From assembly GCA_017959485.1 (NCBI GenBank), contig JAGDAM010000125.1:1-13873 (forward strand): a stretch of 13,873 bases of DNA, given 5' to 3'. The DNA is from Clostridia bacterium. GTDB taxonomy: Bacteria; Bacillota_A; Clostridia; Oscillospirales; CAG-272. Under the pieces are notes generated by a model, which worked only from the letters and a program-made list of their open reading frames with translations, did not search any database and was not told the origin of the DNA. The position numbers and the translations under genes are program-made. Of the stretch, positions 1 to 7,127 are shown piece by piece; the first letter of the stretch is position 1, and each line of letters begins with the position of its first letter.

Positions 1-1161
1 GCTGGATTGGGGACATTAGTTTTCCTGGCGATTACGCGGCTACGTTGCGCGATGGTAACGTCAAATTCTGGCGCCACCGTGAGTGCCATTGTGGGGGTTT
101 TCGCCCTGTCTAAAACCGTCGATGCTGGATTCACTGGAGTAATCCTGGGCGGAGCTGTCATGGCGCTCATTTATGCGATTGCGGCGCTTTTGGTCAAAAA
201 GTTCGGGGTCGGTTGGTTGAACCGTTTGATGCCGCCGGTCGTATCAGGCCCGACAATTATTGTAATCGGTGCAGCATTGGCTCTTTTCGTGCCCGCTTAC
301 GCGCAGGTCAGTGGTGCCTTCTCCTACGCCGGTGTTATTGTGGCCTTCGTTGTCATGCTGGTGGCGGCAATTGTCGGTCATTATGCAAAAGGTATTTGGA
401 AGACGCTGCCGTTCTTGGTTGGTATTATCGTTGGCGATTTGCTGGCGATTATTATTACGGCCTTCGGGTGGGCTCCCCTGGTTGATTTTGCGGCCATGGT
501 TCCGCACGCAGTTTTTGCGGTCCCCGACTTCGCTTTTATGCATCTTAACTTCGTGGAATTTGATTGGTCCACGCTTCCGCAAATTGTTCTGATGTTTGGT
601 TTGGTCAGTCTGTCGGCAATGACAGAGCACGTCGCTGACGTGACCACTGCCGGTAAAGTGGCCGAGCAAAATTATACGCAGGATCCCGGGTTGCATCGTA
701 CACTTTTGGGTGACGGACTTTCTTCATTGGCGGGAACTTTGACGGGCGCGCAGTGCACCACCACGTATTCGGAGTACACTGGCACTATGGCTGTCAGTCG
801 TGTGGCGAGTGTTTGGGTGACCCTGGGCACAGCAATCACTCTGATTGCATTTGGATTCTTTGTGCCGTTTACGGCCTTCTTGGGGGCCCTTCCTAATTGC
901 GTGATCGCGGGAATTTCCCTCCTAGCTTATGGCGCAATTGCCAACACCGGCGTGCGCACCCTGATGGATGCGAAAGTTGATTTTACTTCCAATCGCAACC
1001 TGTTTATTTTTGCTGGTATGTTTACTGCCGGCATCAGTGGTCTTGCCATTCCGATTACGGGTGACTTTGCGATTAGCGGTATTGTTTTGGCTATGTTAAC
1101 AGGTATTGTGCTTAATCTGATCCTTCGGGAGAAGAAACCAGCGCAGCCGAAAAATAAATAA
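1..1161 (+). CDS. NCS2-family uracil/xanthine permease, 5' end missing
   Basis: Inner-membrane nucleobase:cation symporter of the UraA/xanthine permease family (Xan_ur_permease). The frame is open to base 1, so the true start lies upstream; about 386 codons are present, against about 430 for E. coli UraA, so TM1 and part of TM2 are missing. Seen in the protein: many hydrophobic segments, the stretch TEHVADV matching the UraA AEHVGH region with its transport glutamate, DPGLHRTLLGDGLS, and TTTYSEYTGTMAVSRV matching the UraA NTTYGENIGVMAITRV segment with the second conserved glutamate. The TM3 region reads TSNSGATVSAI where UraA has GSSFAFI, so the substrate is uncertain (uracil, xanthine or other base). 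It ends with a basic tail. The stop TAA at 1159-1161 overlaps an ATG by one base, and the nucleoside ABC genes follow, fitting a salvage operon. Codon use (T-ending codons, frequent TTG) is unlike the genes after 1.4 kb. Confidence 0.9.
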   Translation, partial: AGLGTLVFLAITRLRCAMVTSNSGATVSAIVGVFALSKTVDAGFTGVILGGAVMALIYAIAALLVKKFGVGWLNRLMPPVVSGPTIIVIGAALALFVPAYAQVSGAFSYAGVIVAFVVMLVAAIVGHYAKGIWKTLPFLVGIIVGDLLAIIITAFGWAPLVDFAAMVPHAVFAVPDFAFMHLNFVEFDWSTLPQIVLMFGLVSLSAMTEHVADVTTAGKVAEQNYTQDPGLHRTLLGDGLSSLAGTLTGAQCTTTYSEYTGTMAVSRVASVWVTLGTAITLIAFGFFVPFTAFLGALPNCVIAGISLLAYGAIANTGVRTLMDAKVDFTSNRNLFIFAGMFTAGISGLAIPITGDFAISGIVLAMLTGIVLNLILREKKPAQPKNK

Positions 1162-1169
1162 TGAAATAC

Positions 1170-1173
1170 GAGG
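1170..1173 (+). promoter_or_regulatory. Shine-Dalgarno that favours the TTG start of the binding protein
   Basis: GAGG lies 8 nt before the TTG at 1182. Translation from that TTG begins MKKLIALILVF, a clean lipoprotein signal with the lysines right after the initiator. The ATG at 1161, seven codons upstream, overlaps the permease stop as TAATG and could be used by translational coupling, but it has no Shine-Dalgarno of its own. Confidence 0.55.
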
Positions 1174-1181
1174 TATTAGCT

Positions 1182-2465
1182 TTGAAAAAACTCATTGCTC
1201 TGATTCTGGTTTTTTGTATGGTTGGCTTAATGGTTGCCGCTTGCGGCAAAAAGGACGAGGTCACGATTCTTGGCGAATCGGACGCTTTACTCCCCATCCC
1301 CGAGGTCGAGAAATTTAATGTGCCAGACGATTTTAAAATTGGTCTGATTTGCTTGCACGACGAAAACTCTACTTATGATGCTAATTTCATTAATGGTCTA
1401 AATAGGGTTAAAGAAGCCCTTGGACTCACCGACGATCAGGTGCTGATCGCAACCGGAATCGGTGAAGACGACAACTGTTACAACAAGGCCATCGAATTCG
1501 CGAACAAGGGCTGCAAGATAGTGTTTGCCGACTCTTTCGGACATGAATCTTTCATGGCCAAGGCGGCGGCTGAATATCCGAACGTTCAGTTCTGCCATGC
1601 TACAGGTACTTCTTCCAAGTATGGCAACGCTAATCTCTCCAACTTCCACACCGCTTTCGCCTCGATCTATGAGGGTAGATACTGCGCCGGTATCGCCGCG
1701 GGTCTTAAACTCAACGAAATGATTAAGGACGGAAAGATCACCGCCGAACAGGCCGTCGTCGGATACGTCGGCGCTTTCACCTACGCGGAAGTCGTTTCGG
1801 GTCTTACCTCCTTCTTCCTCGGCGTCCGCTCGGTCTGCCCGAGTGCCACGATGAAGGTCAGATACACCGGCTCCTGGTACGATCAGGCCAAGGAGCAGGA
1901 AGCGGCTCAGTCGTTGATTACCACCGACAAGTGCGTTCTTATCAGCCAGCACGCCGACTCGCTCGGAGCTCCCACCGCCTGCGAGCTCGCCGGTGTTCCG
2001 AACGTCTCCTACAACGGCTCGACCTACACCGCCGGCGAATCCACCTTCCTTATCTCCTCCGCCATCAACTGGTCCGTCTACTTCGCATACATCATCAAGC
2101 AGGTTGTGAACGGCCAGGAGATTGCCAAAGACTGGTGCGGAGGCATCAACGAGGGTTCGGTCGTCCTTTCCGGAATCAACCTTGACGTCTGCCCCGAGGG
2201 CACCGAGAAGGCCATCAAGGACGCCATCGACGCCTTCAAGGCCGGCACGCTCCACGTGTTCGACACCTCCAAGTTCACCGTTGAAGGCAAGACTCTCACC
2301 GAGTACCTCGCCGACGTTGACGGCGACTTCACCGAAGCCGGCAACCAGAACGTAATCACGAACGGCTATTTCGACGAGTCTAACGCCGGAAGCTTCCGTT
2401 CGGCTCCCTACTTCGATCTCATTATTGACGGTATTACCAATATCAACGTCAATTACGGAGAGTGA
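1182..2465 (+). CDS. Bmp/PnrA-like nucleoside-binding lipoprotein of an ABC importer
   Basis: Extracytoplasmic substrate-binding protein of the Bmp family (PnrA/TmpC, B. subtilis NupN type), which captures purine or other nucleosides for the ABC importer encoded next. From the TTG start it has 427 residues. Residues 1-20 are a lipoprotein signal with lipobox VAAC, so Cys21 would be lipidated and tether it to the membrane. Family landmarks are the first strand IGLICLHDENSTYDANFINGL, the FADSFGHESFMAKAAAEYPNVQF segment, EGRYCAGIAAG, VGYVGAFTYAEVVSG, and the INWSVYFAYIIKQVVNG helix near the C-terminus. An ATG at 1161 would add seven residues (MKYEVLA) and overlaps the permease stop; I prefer the TTG because of its GAGG and the signal peptide. 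Codon use changes within the gene near 1400: Asn is AAT before and nearly always AAC after. The exact ligand cannot be read from the sequence. Confidence 0.9.
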   Translation: MKKLIALILVFCMVGLMVAACGKKDEVTILGESDALLPIPEVEKFNVPDDFKIGLICLHDENSTYDANFINGLNRVKEALGLTDDQVLIATGIGEDDNCYNKAIEFANKGCKIVFADSFGHESFMAKAAAEYPNVQFCHATGTSSKYGNANLSNFHTAFASIYEGRYCAGIAAGLKLNEMIKDGKITAEQAVVGYVGAFTYAEVVSGLTSFFLGVRSVCPSATMKVRYTGSWYDQAKEQEAAQSLITTDKCVLISQHADSLGAPTACELAGVPNVSYNGSTYTAGESTFLISSAINWSVYFAYIIKQVVNGQEIAKDWCGGINEGSVVLSGINLDVCPEGTEKAIKDAIDAFKAGTLHVFDTSKFTVEGKTLTEYLADVDGDFTEAGNQNVITNGYFDESNAGSFRSAPYFDLIIDGITNINVNYGE

Positions 2466-2567
2466 TTAACAGCTCCCGATAAGCCGCGGGGGCGGGGCAT
2501 GGATCCCGCCCCCGCCAAACTGTTAAGGCATTAAGGCACAAATCGAATCACACGTTACGGAGGCATT
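2466..2567 (+). promoter_or_regulatory. Intergenic GC hairpin between binding protein and ATPase genes
   Basis: An 11-bp perfect stem pairs GCGGGGGCGGG (2486-2496) with CCCGCCCCCGC (2505-2515) around an 8-nt loop. No T run follows, so it is a poor intrinsic terminator. Its place, right after the binding-protein stop and before the ATPase gene, fits the known use of such hairpins to protect the 3' end of the binding-protein mRNA or cause partial termination, giving more binding protein than transporter. A small tandem duplication of TTAAGGCA follows at 2523-2538, then GGAGG at 2559-2563, the ribosome binding site for the ATPase. Confidence 0.7.
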
Positions 2568-4121
2568 ATGCCCGATAAGGAACTTGCGCTTGAGCTTCGG
2601 AACATAACCAAGCGCTTCGGACAGATCGTCGCGAACGACGGAGTTAATCTTGAACTGAGACGCGGCGAGATCCTGGCCATTCTCGGAGAAAACGGGAGCG
2701 GCAAAACCACGCTGATGAATATGATCTCGGGGATCTATCATCAGGACGAGGGCGAGATATTTATAAACGGCGAGCCCGCCGTGATAAACTCGCCGAAGGA
2801 CAGCCACGGTTACGGAATAGGAATGATTCATCAGCACTTTAAGCTGGTGGACGTTTTTTCCGCGACCGAAAATATTATTCTTGGAATCGACGACGGGAAG
2901 AAGTACGATCCGGCGGCGTCCGCGAAGACGGTTTCCGCGATCTGCTCGAAATACGGATTCATACTCGATCCCGTGAAAAAGATATACGAAATGTCGGTAT
3001 CCGAAAAGCAGACGGTCGAAATCGTCAAGGTGCTTTACCGGGGAGCCGACATACTGATACTCGACGAACCTACCGCAGTTCTCACTCCGCAGGAGACCGA
3101 AAAGCTTTTCGCCGTCCTGCGAAGCATGAAAAAGGACGGTAAATCGATAATAATCATTACCCACAAGCTGCACGAGGTCATGGCGATCTCCGACCGTGTC
3201 ACCGTCCTTCGCAAGGGAAAATACGTCGGTACCGTCAACACCTCGGAAACGAGCGAGCAGGCGCTGACCGACATGATGGTCGGCGAGAAGGTCGAACTCA
3301 ACATCGAGCGGCTGCCGCCCGCCAAGGATTACGACAGACTGATCGTGAGTCATCTCTGTATGACTAATCACGAGGGCGTGAAGGTGCTCAACGACGTTTC
3401 CTTCAGGGCGAGGGCCGGGGAAATACTCGGCATCGCGGGAATCGCCGGAAGCGGGCAGAGGGAACTTCTCGAGACGATAGCGGGACTTCACTCCGCGGAT
3501 TCGGGCGAGATCACCTATCTGCATCACAAGACGGGAGAACTTGTCAATCTGAGATCGAAGACCCCGCTTCAGATCCGCGATCTCGGTATCCGCCTTTCGT
3601 TCGTTCCCGAGGACCGTCTCGGAATGGGACTCGTGGGCAACATGGACATCATAGACAATATGATGCTCCGCAGCTACAAGAAGGGAAGAGGGGTTTTTAT
3701 CGACCGGAATCCCCCGAAGACGCTTGCCGAAAAGATTATTGACAGTCTTCAGGTATCGACGCCGAGCGCGAAGACGCCGGTGCGCCGGCTGTCGGGAGGC
3801 AACGTCCAGAAAGTGCTTGTCGGACGCGAAATCGCCGCGTCTCCGTCGGTGCTGATGGCCGCCTACCCGGTCCGCGGACTCGACATCAACTCATCGTATA
3901 TGATATACAGCCTTCTGAACGAACAGAAGGCCAAGGGAGTCGCCGTCATCTTCGTCGGCGAGGACCTTGACGTTCTTCTCGCCCTGTGCGACCGGATAAT
4001 GGTCATCAGCCAGGGAACGGTGACCGGTATGCTCGACGGCAGGACCGCCCGCAAGGAGGAGGTCGGACTTCTTATGACCAGAGGCGCCCGCGGCGCCGCG
4101 GAGGAAAAGGGCAATGAATAA
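2568..4121 (+). CDS. Nucleoside ABC importer ATP-binding protein, two NBDs (NupO/YufO type)
   Basis: Cytoplasmic ATPase that drives the importer formed with the next two permeases; 517 residues, the normal size for the fused double-NBD proteins of the sugar/nucleoside class. NBD1 is complete: Walker A GENGSGKT at 40-47, Q-loop MIHQHF near 89, signature region MSVSEKQ at 142-148, Walker B DILILDEP at 161-168, and H-loop THK with His199. NBD2 is degenerate as usual in this class: GIAGSGQRE at 291-299 has no Walker A lysine, the signature LSGGNVQK at 408-415 is intact, and AAYPVRGLD replaces the Walker B glutamate. One active and one mostly structural ATP site are therefore expected. GGAGG lies 4 nt before the ATG. 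The last eight bases overlap the next gene, implying coupled translation. RbsA-type sugar ATPases look similar, but the Bmp neighbour and paired permeases point to nucleosides. Confidence 0.93.
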   Translation: MPDKELALELRNITKRFGQIVANDGVNLELRRGEILAILGENGSGKTTLMNMISGIYHQDEGEIFINGEPAVINSPKDSHGYGIGMIHQHFKLVDVFSATENIILGIDDGKKYDPAASAKTVSAICSKYGFILDPVKKIYEMSVSEKQTVEIVKVLYRGADILILDEPTAVLTPQETEKLFAVLRSMKKDGKSIIIITHKLHEVMAISDRVTVLRKGKYVGTVNTSETSEQALTDMMVGEKVELNIERLPPAKDYDRLIVSHLCMTNHEGVKVLNDVSFRARAGEILGIAGIAGSGQRELLETIAGLHSADSGEITYLHHKTGELVNLRSKTPLQIRDLGIRLSFVPEDRLGMGLVGNMDIIDNMMLRSYKKGRGVFIDRNPPKTLAEKIIDSLQVSTPSAKTPVRRLSGGNVQKVLVGREIAASPSVLMAAYPVRGLDINSSYMIYSLLNEQKAKGVAVIFVGEDLDVLLALCDRIMVISQGTVTGMLDGRTARKEEVGLLMTRGARGAAEEKGNE

Positions 4122-5283
4122 AACAACCGAATCCGCGTCTGCCGTCAAAGCGCACCGCGCCAGTCTCATTACGATCACCAAAAGGGCGTCGATGCCCTTC
4201 GGCAGATCGGTTCTGATTCGCGTAGCGGCCATTTTCGCAGCGCTTGTCGTCGCGGGTATAGTCACTATTGCGATGACGGGCGACAGCCCCATTAAGATCT
4301 ATTCGACGATGTTCGAGGGCGCCTTCGGGACCTCCTGGGCAACCTGGAAGACGCTTCAGGACATCGCGATACTGCTCGGCATCTCGCTCGCGGTCACGCC
4401 GGCGTTCAGAATGAAGTTCTGGAACACCGGAGCCGAGGGCCAGGTTCTCATCGGCTGCCTCGCGTGCGCCGCGACGATGTTCTACCTCGGCGGCAAGGTG
4501 CCCGAGTGGCTGCTGATGATATTTATGGCGGTCGCGTCGATAGGCGCCGGAGCTTTATGGGGACTTATTCCCGCGATCTTCAAATCCTTCTGGAACACCA
4601 ACGAAACGCTTTTCACGCTAATGATGAACTACGTTTCGATACAGCTTATCGAGTTCTTCCTCAAGATAGCGGACAAGACCGGCTCCAACACCGTCGGCCC
4701 CAATCTGCTCTCGCACGGCTGGTATCCGCAGCTGTTCGGCAAGCAGTATCTGCTCACGATAGTCACCGTGGCCGTGCTGACCGTCGTAATCTACTTCTAC
4801 CTCAACTATACGAAACACGGGTACGAGATCTCGGTCGTCGGAGAGAGCGAGAACACCGCGAAGTATATAGGCATCAACGTGAGGAAGGTCGTGATCAGAA
4901 CGATGATCCTCTCGGGCGCCCTCTGCGGACTTGTCGGACTTCTGATCGTCGGAGCCACCTCGCATTCGATTGACTCCAACATAGCCGGAGGCCGCGGCTT
5001 CACCGCGATAATGGTCTCCTGGCTGGCCAAATTCAATCCGCTGACGATGGTGCTGACCGCCCTTCTGCTCGTCTTCCTCGGGCGCGGAGCAGAGGAGGTC
5101 ACGACCCAGCGCGGGCTTAACTCATCCTTCTCGGACATCATCACCGGGATAATCCTTTTCTTCATAATCGGCTGCGAATTCTTCATCAACTACAGGATTC
5201 ACTTCAATTTCGGCGATAAGAACCGCGCTCGCGCCCCCGCGGCGGACGCGCGTCCCGCCGAAGGCGGAAAGGAGGGCAAATAA
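4114..5283 (+). CDS. Nucleoside ABC importer permease 1 (NupP/YufP type)
   Basis: Membrane subunit of the importer, BPD_transp_2 family, 389 residues. An N-terminal cytoplasmic stretch of about 30 residues is followed by a first TM helix near 33-55 and about eight to nine further hydrophobic segments. Family motifs are FWNTGAEGQVLIG (near 102-114), NETLFTLMMNYVS (near 166-178), and VGESENTAKYIGINV, the cytoplasmic loop that contacts the ATPase. The C-terminal tail after FNFGDKNRARA is charged and Ala/Gly-rich with no obvious role. The ATG is preceded by GGAGG at 4100-4104 and lies inside the end of the ATPase gene. Its own TAA at 5281-5283 shares one base with the ATG of the second permease. 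It should pair as a heterodimer with that protein. Confidence 0.92.
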   Translation: MNKTTESASAVKAHRASLITITKRASMPFGRSVLIRVAAIFAALVVAGIVTIAMTGDSPIKIYSTMFEGAFGTSWATWKTLQDIAILLGISLAVTPAFRMKFWNTGAEGQVLIGCLACAATMFYLGGKVPEWLLMIFMAVASIGAGALWGLIPAIFKSFWNTNETLFTLMMNYVSIQLIEFFLKIADKTGSNTVGPNLLSHGWYPQLFGKQYLLTIVTVAVLTVVIYFYLNYTKHGYEISVVGESENTAKYIGINVRKVVIRTMILSGALCGLVGLLIVGATSHSIDSNIAGGRGFTAIMVSWLAKFNPLTMVLTALLLVFLGRGAEEVTTQRGLNSSFSDIITGIILFFIIGCEFFINYRIHFNFGDKNRARAPAADARPAEGGKEGK

Positions 5284-6263
5284 TGTTCCCGGTAACACAG
5301 TTCATATCCCGGGCCGTTCTGCAGGGCACTCCGCTTCTGCTCGGTTCGACGGGTGAAATAATCACCGAAAAATCCGGCAACCTGAACCTCGGTATCCCGG
5401 GCATCATGTATATCGGAGCCATCTCGGGAGTCATCGGCGGATTTTTCTACCAGCATTCGGTGAAATCGGTAAACACCTTCTTGGCGATACTGATCCCGAT
5501 GCTCTCCTGCCTCGCGGGTTCGCTGCTCGCGTCGCTGATTTATTCCTTCCTGACGGTTACGCTGAGAGCCAACCAGAACGTCACCGGACTTGCGCTGACC
5601 ACCTTCGGAGTCGGTATCGGAAACTTCTTCGGCGGCTCGCTGATCAAAATTACCGGAAGCACGGTCCCCTATCTTTCGCTGACAAAGATAGCCAAGGCCT
5701 TCAAGATGACCCTGCCCTTCGCGGGCAAGCTCGGCTGGTTCGGCGAACTCTTCCTCAGCTACGGATTCATGGTATATCTCGCGGTGGTTATAGCCGTTCT
5801 GGCCGCCTTCATCCTCAAGAAGACCAACGTCGGACTAAAGCTCCGCGCGGTCGGTGAAAATCCCGCGACCGCCGACGCCGCCGGTATCAATATCGCGAAG
5901 TACAAATACCTTTCAACCTGCATCGGCGGCATGATCGCCGGACTCGGCGGACTCTACTACGTCATCGACTATTCGAACGGAATCTGGTCGAACGACGGCT
6001 TCGGCGACCGCGGCTGGCTCGCCATCGCGCTCGTCATATTCGCAATCTGGAAGCCGGATATGAGCATTCTCGGCTCCTATCTGTTCGGAGCGCTCTACAT
6101 TCTTCCTTACTACACCTCAGTAAGTCTTCAGGCGCTGCCGCTGATACAGATGCTCCCCTACGTCGTGACGATAGTCGTGCTGATCATCGTCTCGCTCCGC
6201 AAGAAAAGAGAAAATCTGCCTCCCGCGTCTCTCGGACTGTCATATTTCAGGGAAGAGAGATAG
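5283..6263 (+). CDS. Nucleoside ABC importer permease 2 (NupQ/YufQ type)
   Basis: Second membrane subunit, BPD_transp_2 family, 326 residues and shorter than its partner, as usual for this pair. Motifs seen: the N-terminal signature GEIITEKSGNLNLGIPGIMYIGA (family form GEvixErsGvlNLGvEGmm), NQNVTGLALTTFGVG, and the coupling-loop segment VGENPATADAAGINIAKYKY. About eight hydrophobic segments can be counted, and the last is followed by the basic run RKKRE. Start ATG overlaps the previous TAA by one base (TAATG), with GGAGG at 5271-5275, so translation is probably coupled. It closes the salvage operon; a strong hairpin terminator lies 11 nt after its TAG stop. Confidence 0.92.
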   Translation: MFPVTQFISRAVLQGTPLLLGSTGEIITEKSGNLNLGIPGIMYIGAISGVIGGFFYQHSVKSVNTFLAILIPMLSCLAGSLLASLIYSFLTVTLRANQNVTGLALTTFGVGIGNFFGGSLIKITGSTVPYLSLTKIAKAFKMTLPFAGKLGWFGELFLSYGFMVYLAVVIAVLAAFILKKTNVGLKLRAVGENPATADAAGINIAKYKYLSTCIGGMIAGLGGLYYVIDYSNGIWSNDGFGDRGWLAIALVIFAIWKPDMSILGSYLFGALYILPYYTSVSLQALPLIQMLPYVVTIVVLIIVSLRKKRENLPPASLGLSYFREER

Positions 6264-6273
6264 CTTGTGTCGC

Positions 6274-6318
6274 ATACGAAAACGCACGGTTCGCGAGAAC
6301 CGTGCGTTTTCGTATTTT
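6274..6318. terminator. Long bidirectional hairpin terminator between convergent genes
   Basis: A 19-bp perfect inverted repeat (6274-6292 with 6297-6315) closes on a GCGA tetraloop of the stable GNRA class. On the + strand it ends in TATTTT, completing an intrinsic terminator for the transporter operon. On the - strand the stem lies about 10 nt after the araD stop; the T residues there come from the arm itself (TTTTCGTAT), so termination of araD is likely but less certain. Confidence 0.88.
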
Positions 6319-6326
6319 GAGCGAGT

Positions 6327-7022
6327 TTACTGACCGTAATACGCGTTTTTGCCGTGCTTGCGGTCATAGTGGCGCGACAGAAGTTCCGGCTGCATTTCGC
6401 CCGCGGGCGACGGGACGGCGGCAAGAAGTTCGGTACGCCACGCCATCTCGGCAATCTTTTCAAGCACGTACGAAACGTCAACCGCTTCCGCCGCGTCGCA
6501 GCCGAAGGTGAAGGGACCGTGAGAAGCGACGAGAACCGCCCTGAGAGGCCTCTGAGCGTGTTCTTTGAGCTTTTCGGCTATGACCCTGCCGGTATTGAGT
6601 TCGTACTCACCGGCTATCTCTTCCGAGGTCAGACGGCGCGTTACCGGCACGGGTCCGGGGAAATAGTCGGCGTGCGTCGTGCCGAGAGGAGGTATATCGC
6701 GCAGGGCCTGCGCGTATACCGTCGCGTATACGCTGTGCGTGTGGGCAATCCCGTTAATCCCGGGGAACTCCCTGTAGATCTCAAGGTGAGTGGGAGTGTC
6801 GGAGGAGGGGCGCAGTCCGCCCTCGACGACCTCTCCGTCAGCGGTAAGAACGGGCAGGTCGCCCGGCTTCAGCGAGCCGTATTCTACTCCCGAGGGTTTG
6901 ATTACGATCAGCCCCGTAGCGGGATCGCGTCCGCTGACGTTGCCCCAGGTGTTTATAACGAGCCCGAGGTCGCGCAGAAGCATGTTTGCGCGCCAGACCT
7001 CAAGTTTCAGTTTTTCAAGCAT
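6327..7022 (-). CDS. araD: L-ribulose-5-phosphate 4-epimerase (class II aldolase family)
   Basis: Zinc-dependent epimerase converting L-ribulose 5-phosphate to D-xylulose 5-phosphate, the step that brings arabinose- or ascorbate-derived pentose into the pentose phosphate pathway. From the ATG at 7022 the protein is MLEKLKLEVWRANMLL... and 231 residues long, the same as E. coli AraD, and it keeps the family ending RKHGKNAYYGQ. Likely zinc ligands are His94 and His96 (AHTHS) and His168 (SHGP), with Asp75 in SSDTPTH. The catalytic acid region is GTTHADYF (Asp119). Other landmarks: NTWGNVSGRDP and IKPSGVEY. The frame stays open to a TTG at 7094, but those extra codons run through a hairpin and match nothing; an ATG five codons upstream (7037) is possible. 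No Shine-Dalgarno is clear for either. No araA or araB is adjacent, so it stands alone; UlaF/SgbE-type roles are equally possible. Confidence 0.92.
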   Translation of the reverse strand: MLEKLKLEVWRANMLLRDLGLVINTWGNVSGRDPATGLIVIKPSGVEYGSLKPGDLPVLTADGEVVEGGLRPSSDTPTHLEIYREFPGINGIAHTHSVYATVYAQALRDIPPLGTTHADYFPGPVPVTRRLTSEEIAGEYELNTGRVIAEKLKEHAQRPLRAVLVASHGPFTFGCDAAEAVDVSYVLEKIAEMAWRTELLAAVPSPAGEMQPELLSRHYDRKHGKNAYYGQ

Positions 7023-7051
7023 AGTGAAAGCGGTCATGCCGCGGGAAAGAG

Positions 7052-7089
7052 AATACCGCACAATCCGTATCCGCGAACTGTGCGGTATT
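7052..7089 (-). terminator. Inverted repeat in the araD leader: terminator or attenuator
   Basis: AATACCGCACA (7052-7062) and TGTGCGGTATT (7079-7089) form an 11-bp perfect stem with a 16-nt loop. On the - strand the stem is followed by CTCTTTCC, a weak U-rich tail, about 40 nt after the surface-protein stop and 30 nt before the araD start. It may end the surface-protein transcript, or act as an attenuator or operator for araD. I see no good promoter between it and araD. Confidence 0.5.
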
Positions 7090-7127
7090 GCCAAATTTTT
7101 GTTCAGTCGGCTGTTCCGCGGAGCGGA

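Noticed and set aside
1398..2255. A 285-codon open frame on the - strand
   Set aside because: Antisense shadow of the binding-protein gene; its start coincides with the onset of GC-rich codon use, which explains its length.
2523..3527. A 334-codon open frame on the - strand
   Set aside because: Antisense to the ATPase NBD1, which has intact motifs; the reverse product is not protein-like.
2568..4121. Missing Walker A lysine and Walker B glutamate in NBD2 as a sign of decay
   Set aside because: This degeneracy is normal for the second half of double-NBD sugar/nucleoside ATPases; the rest of the gene is intact.
7023..7094. Upstream TTG start extending araD by 24 residues
   Set aside because: The extension passes through the inverted repeat, has no family match, and the 231-residue form equals the known AraD length.
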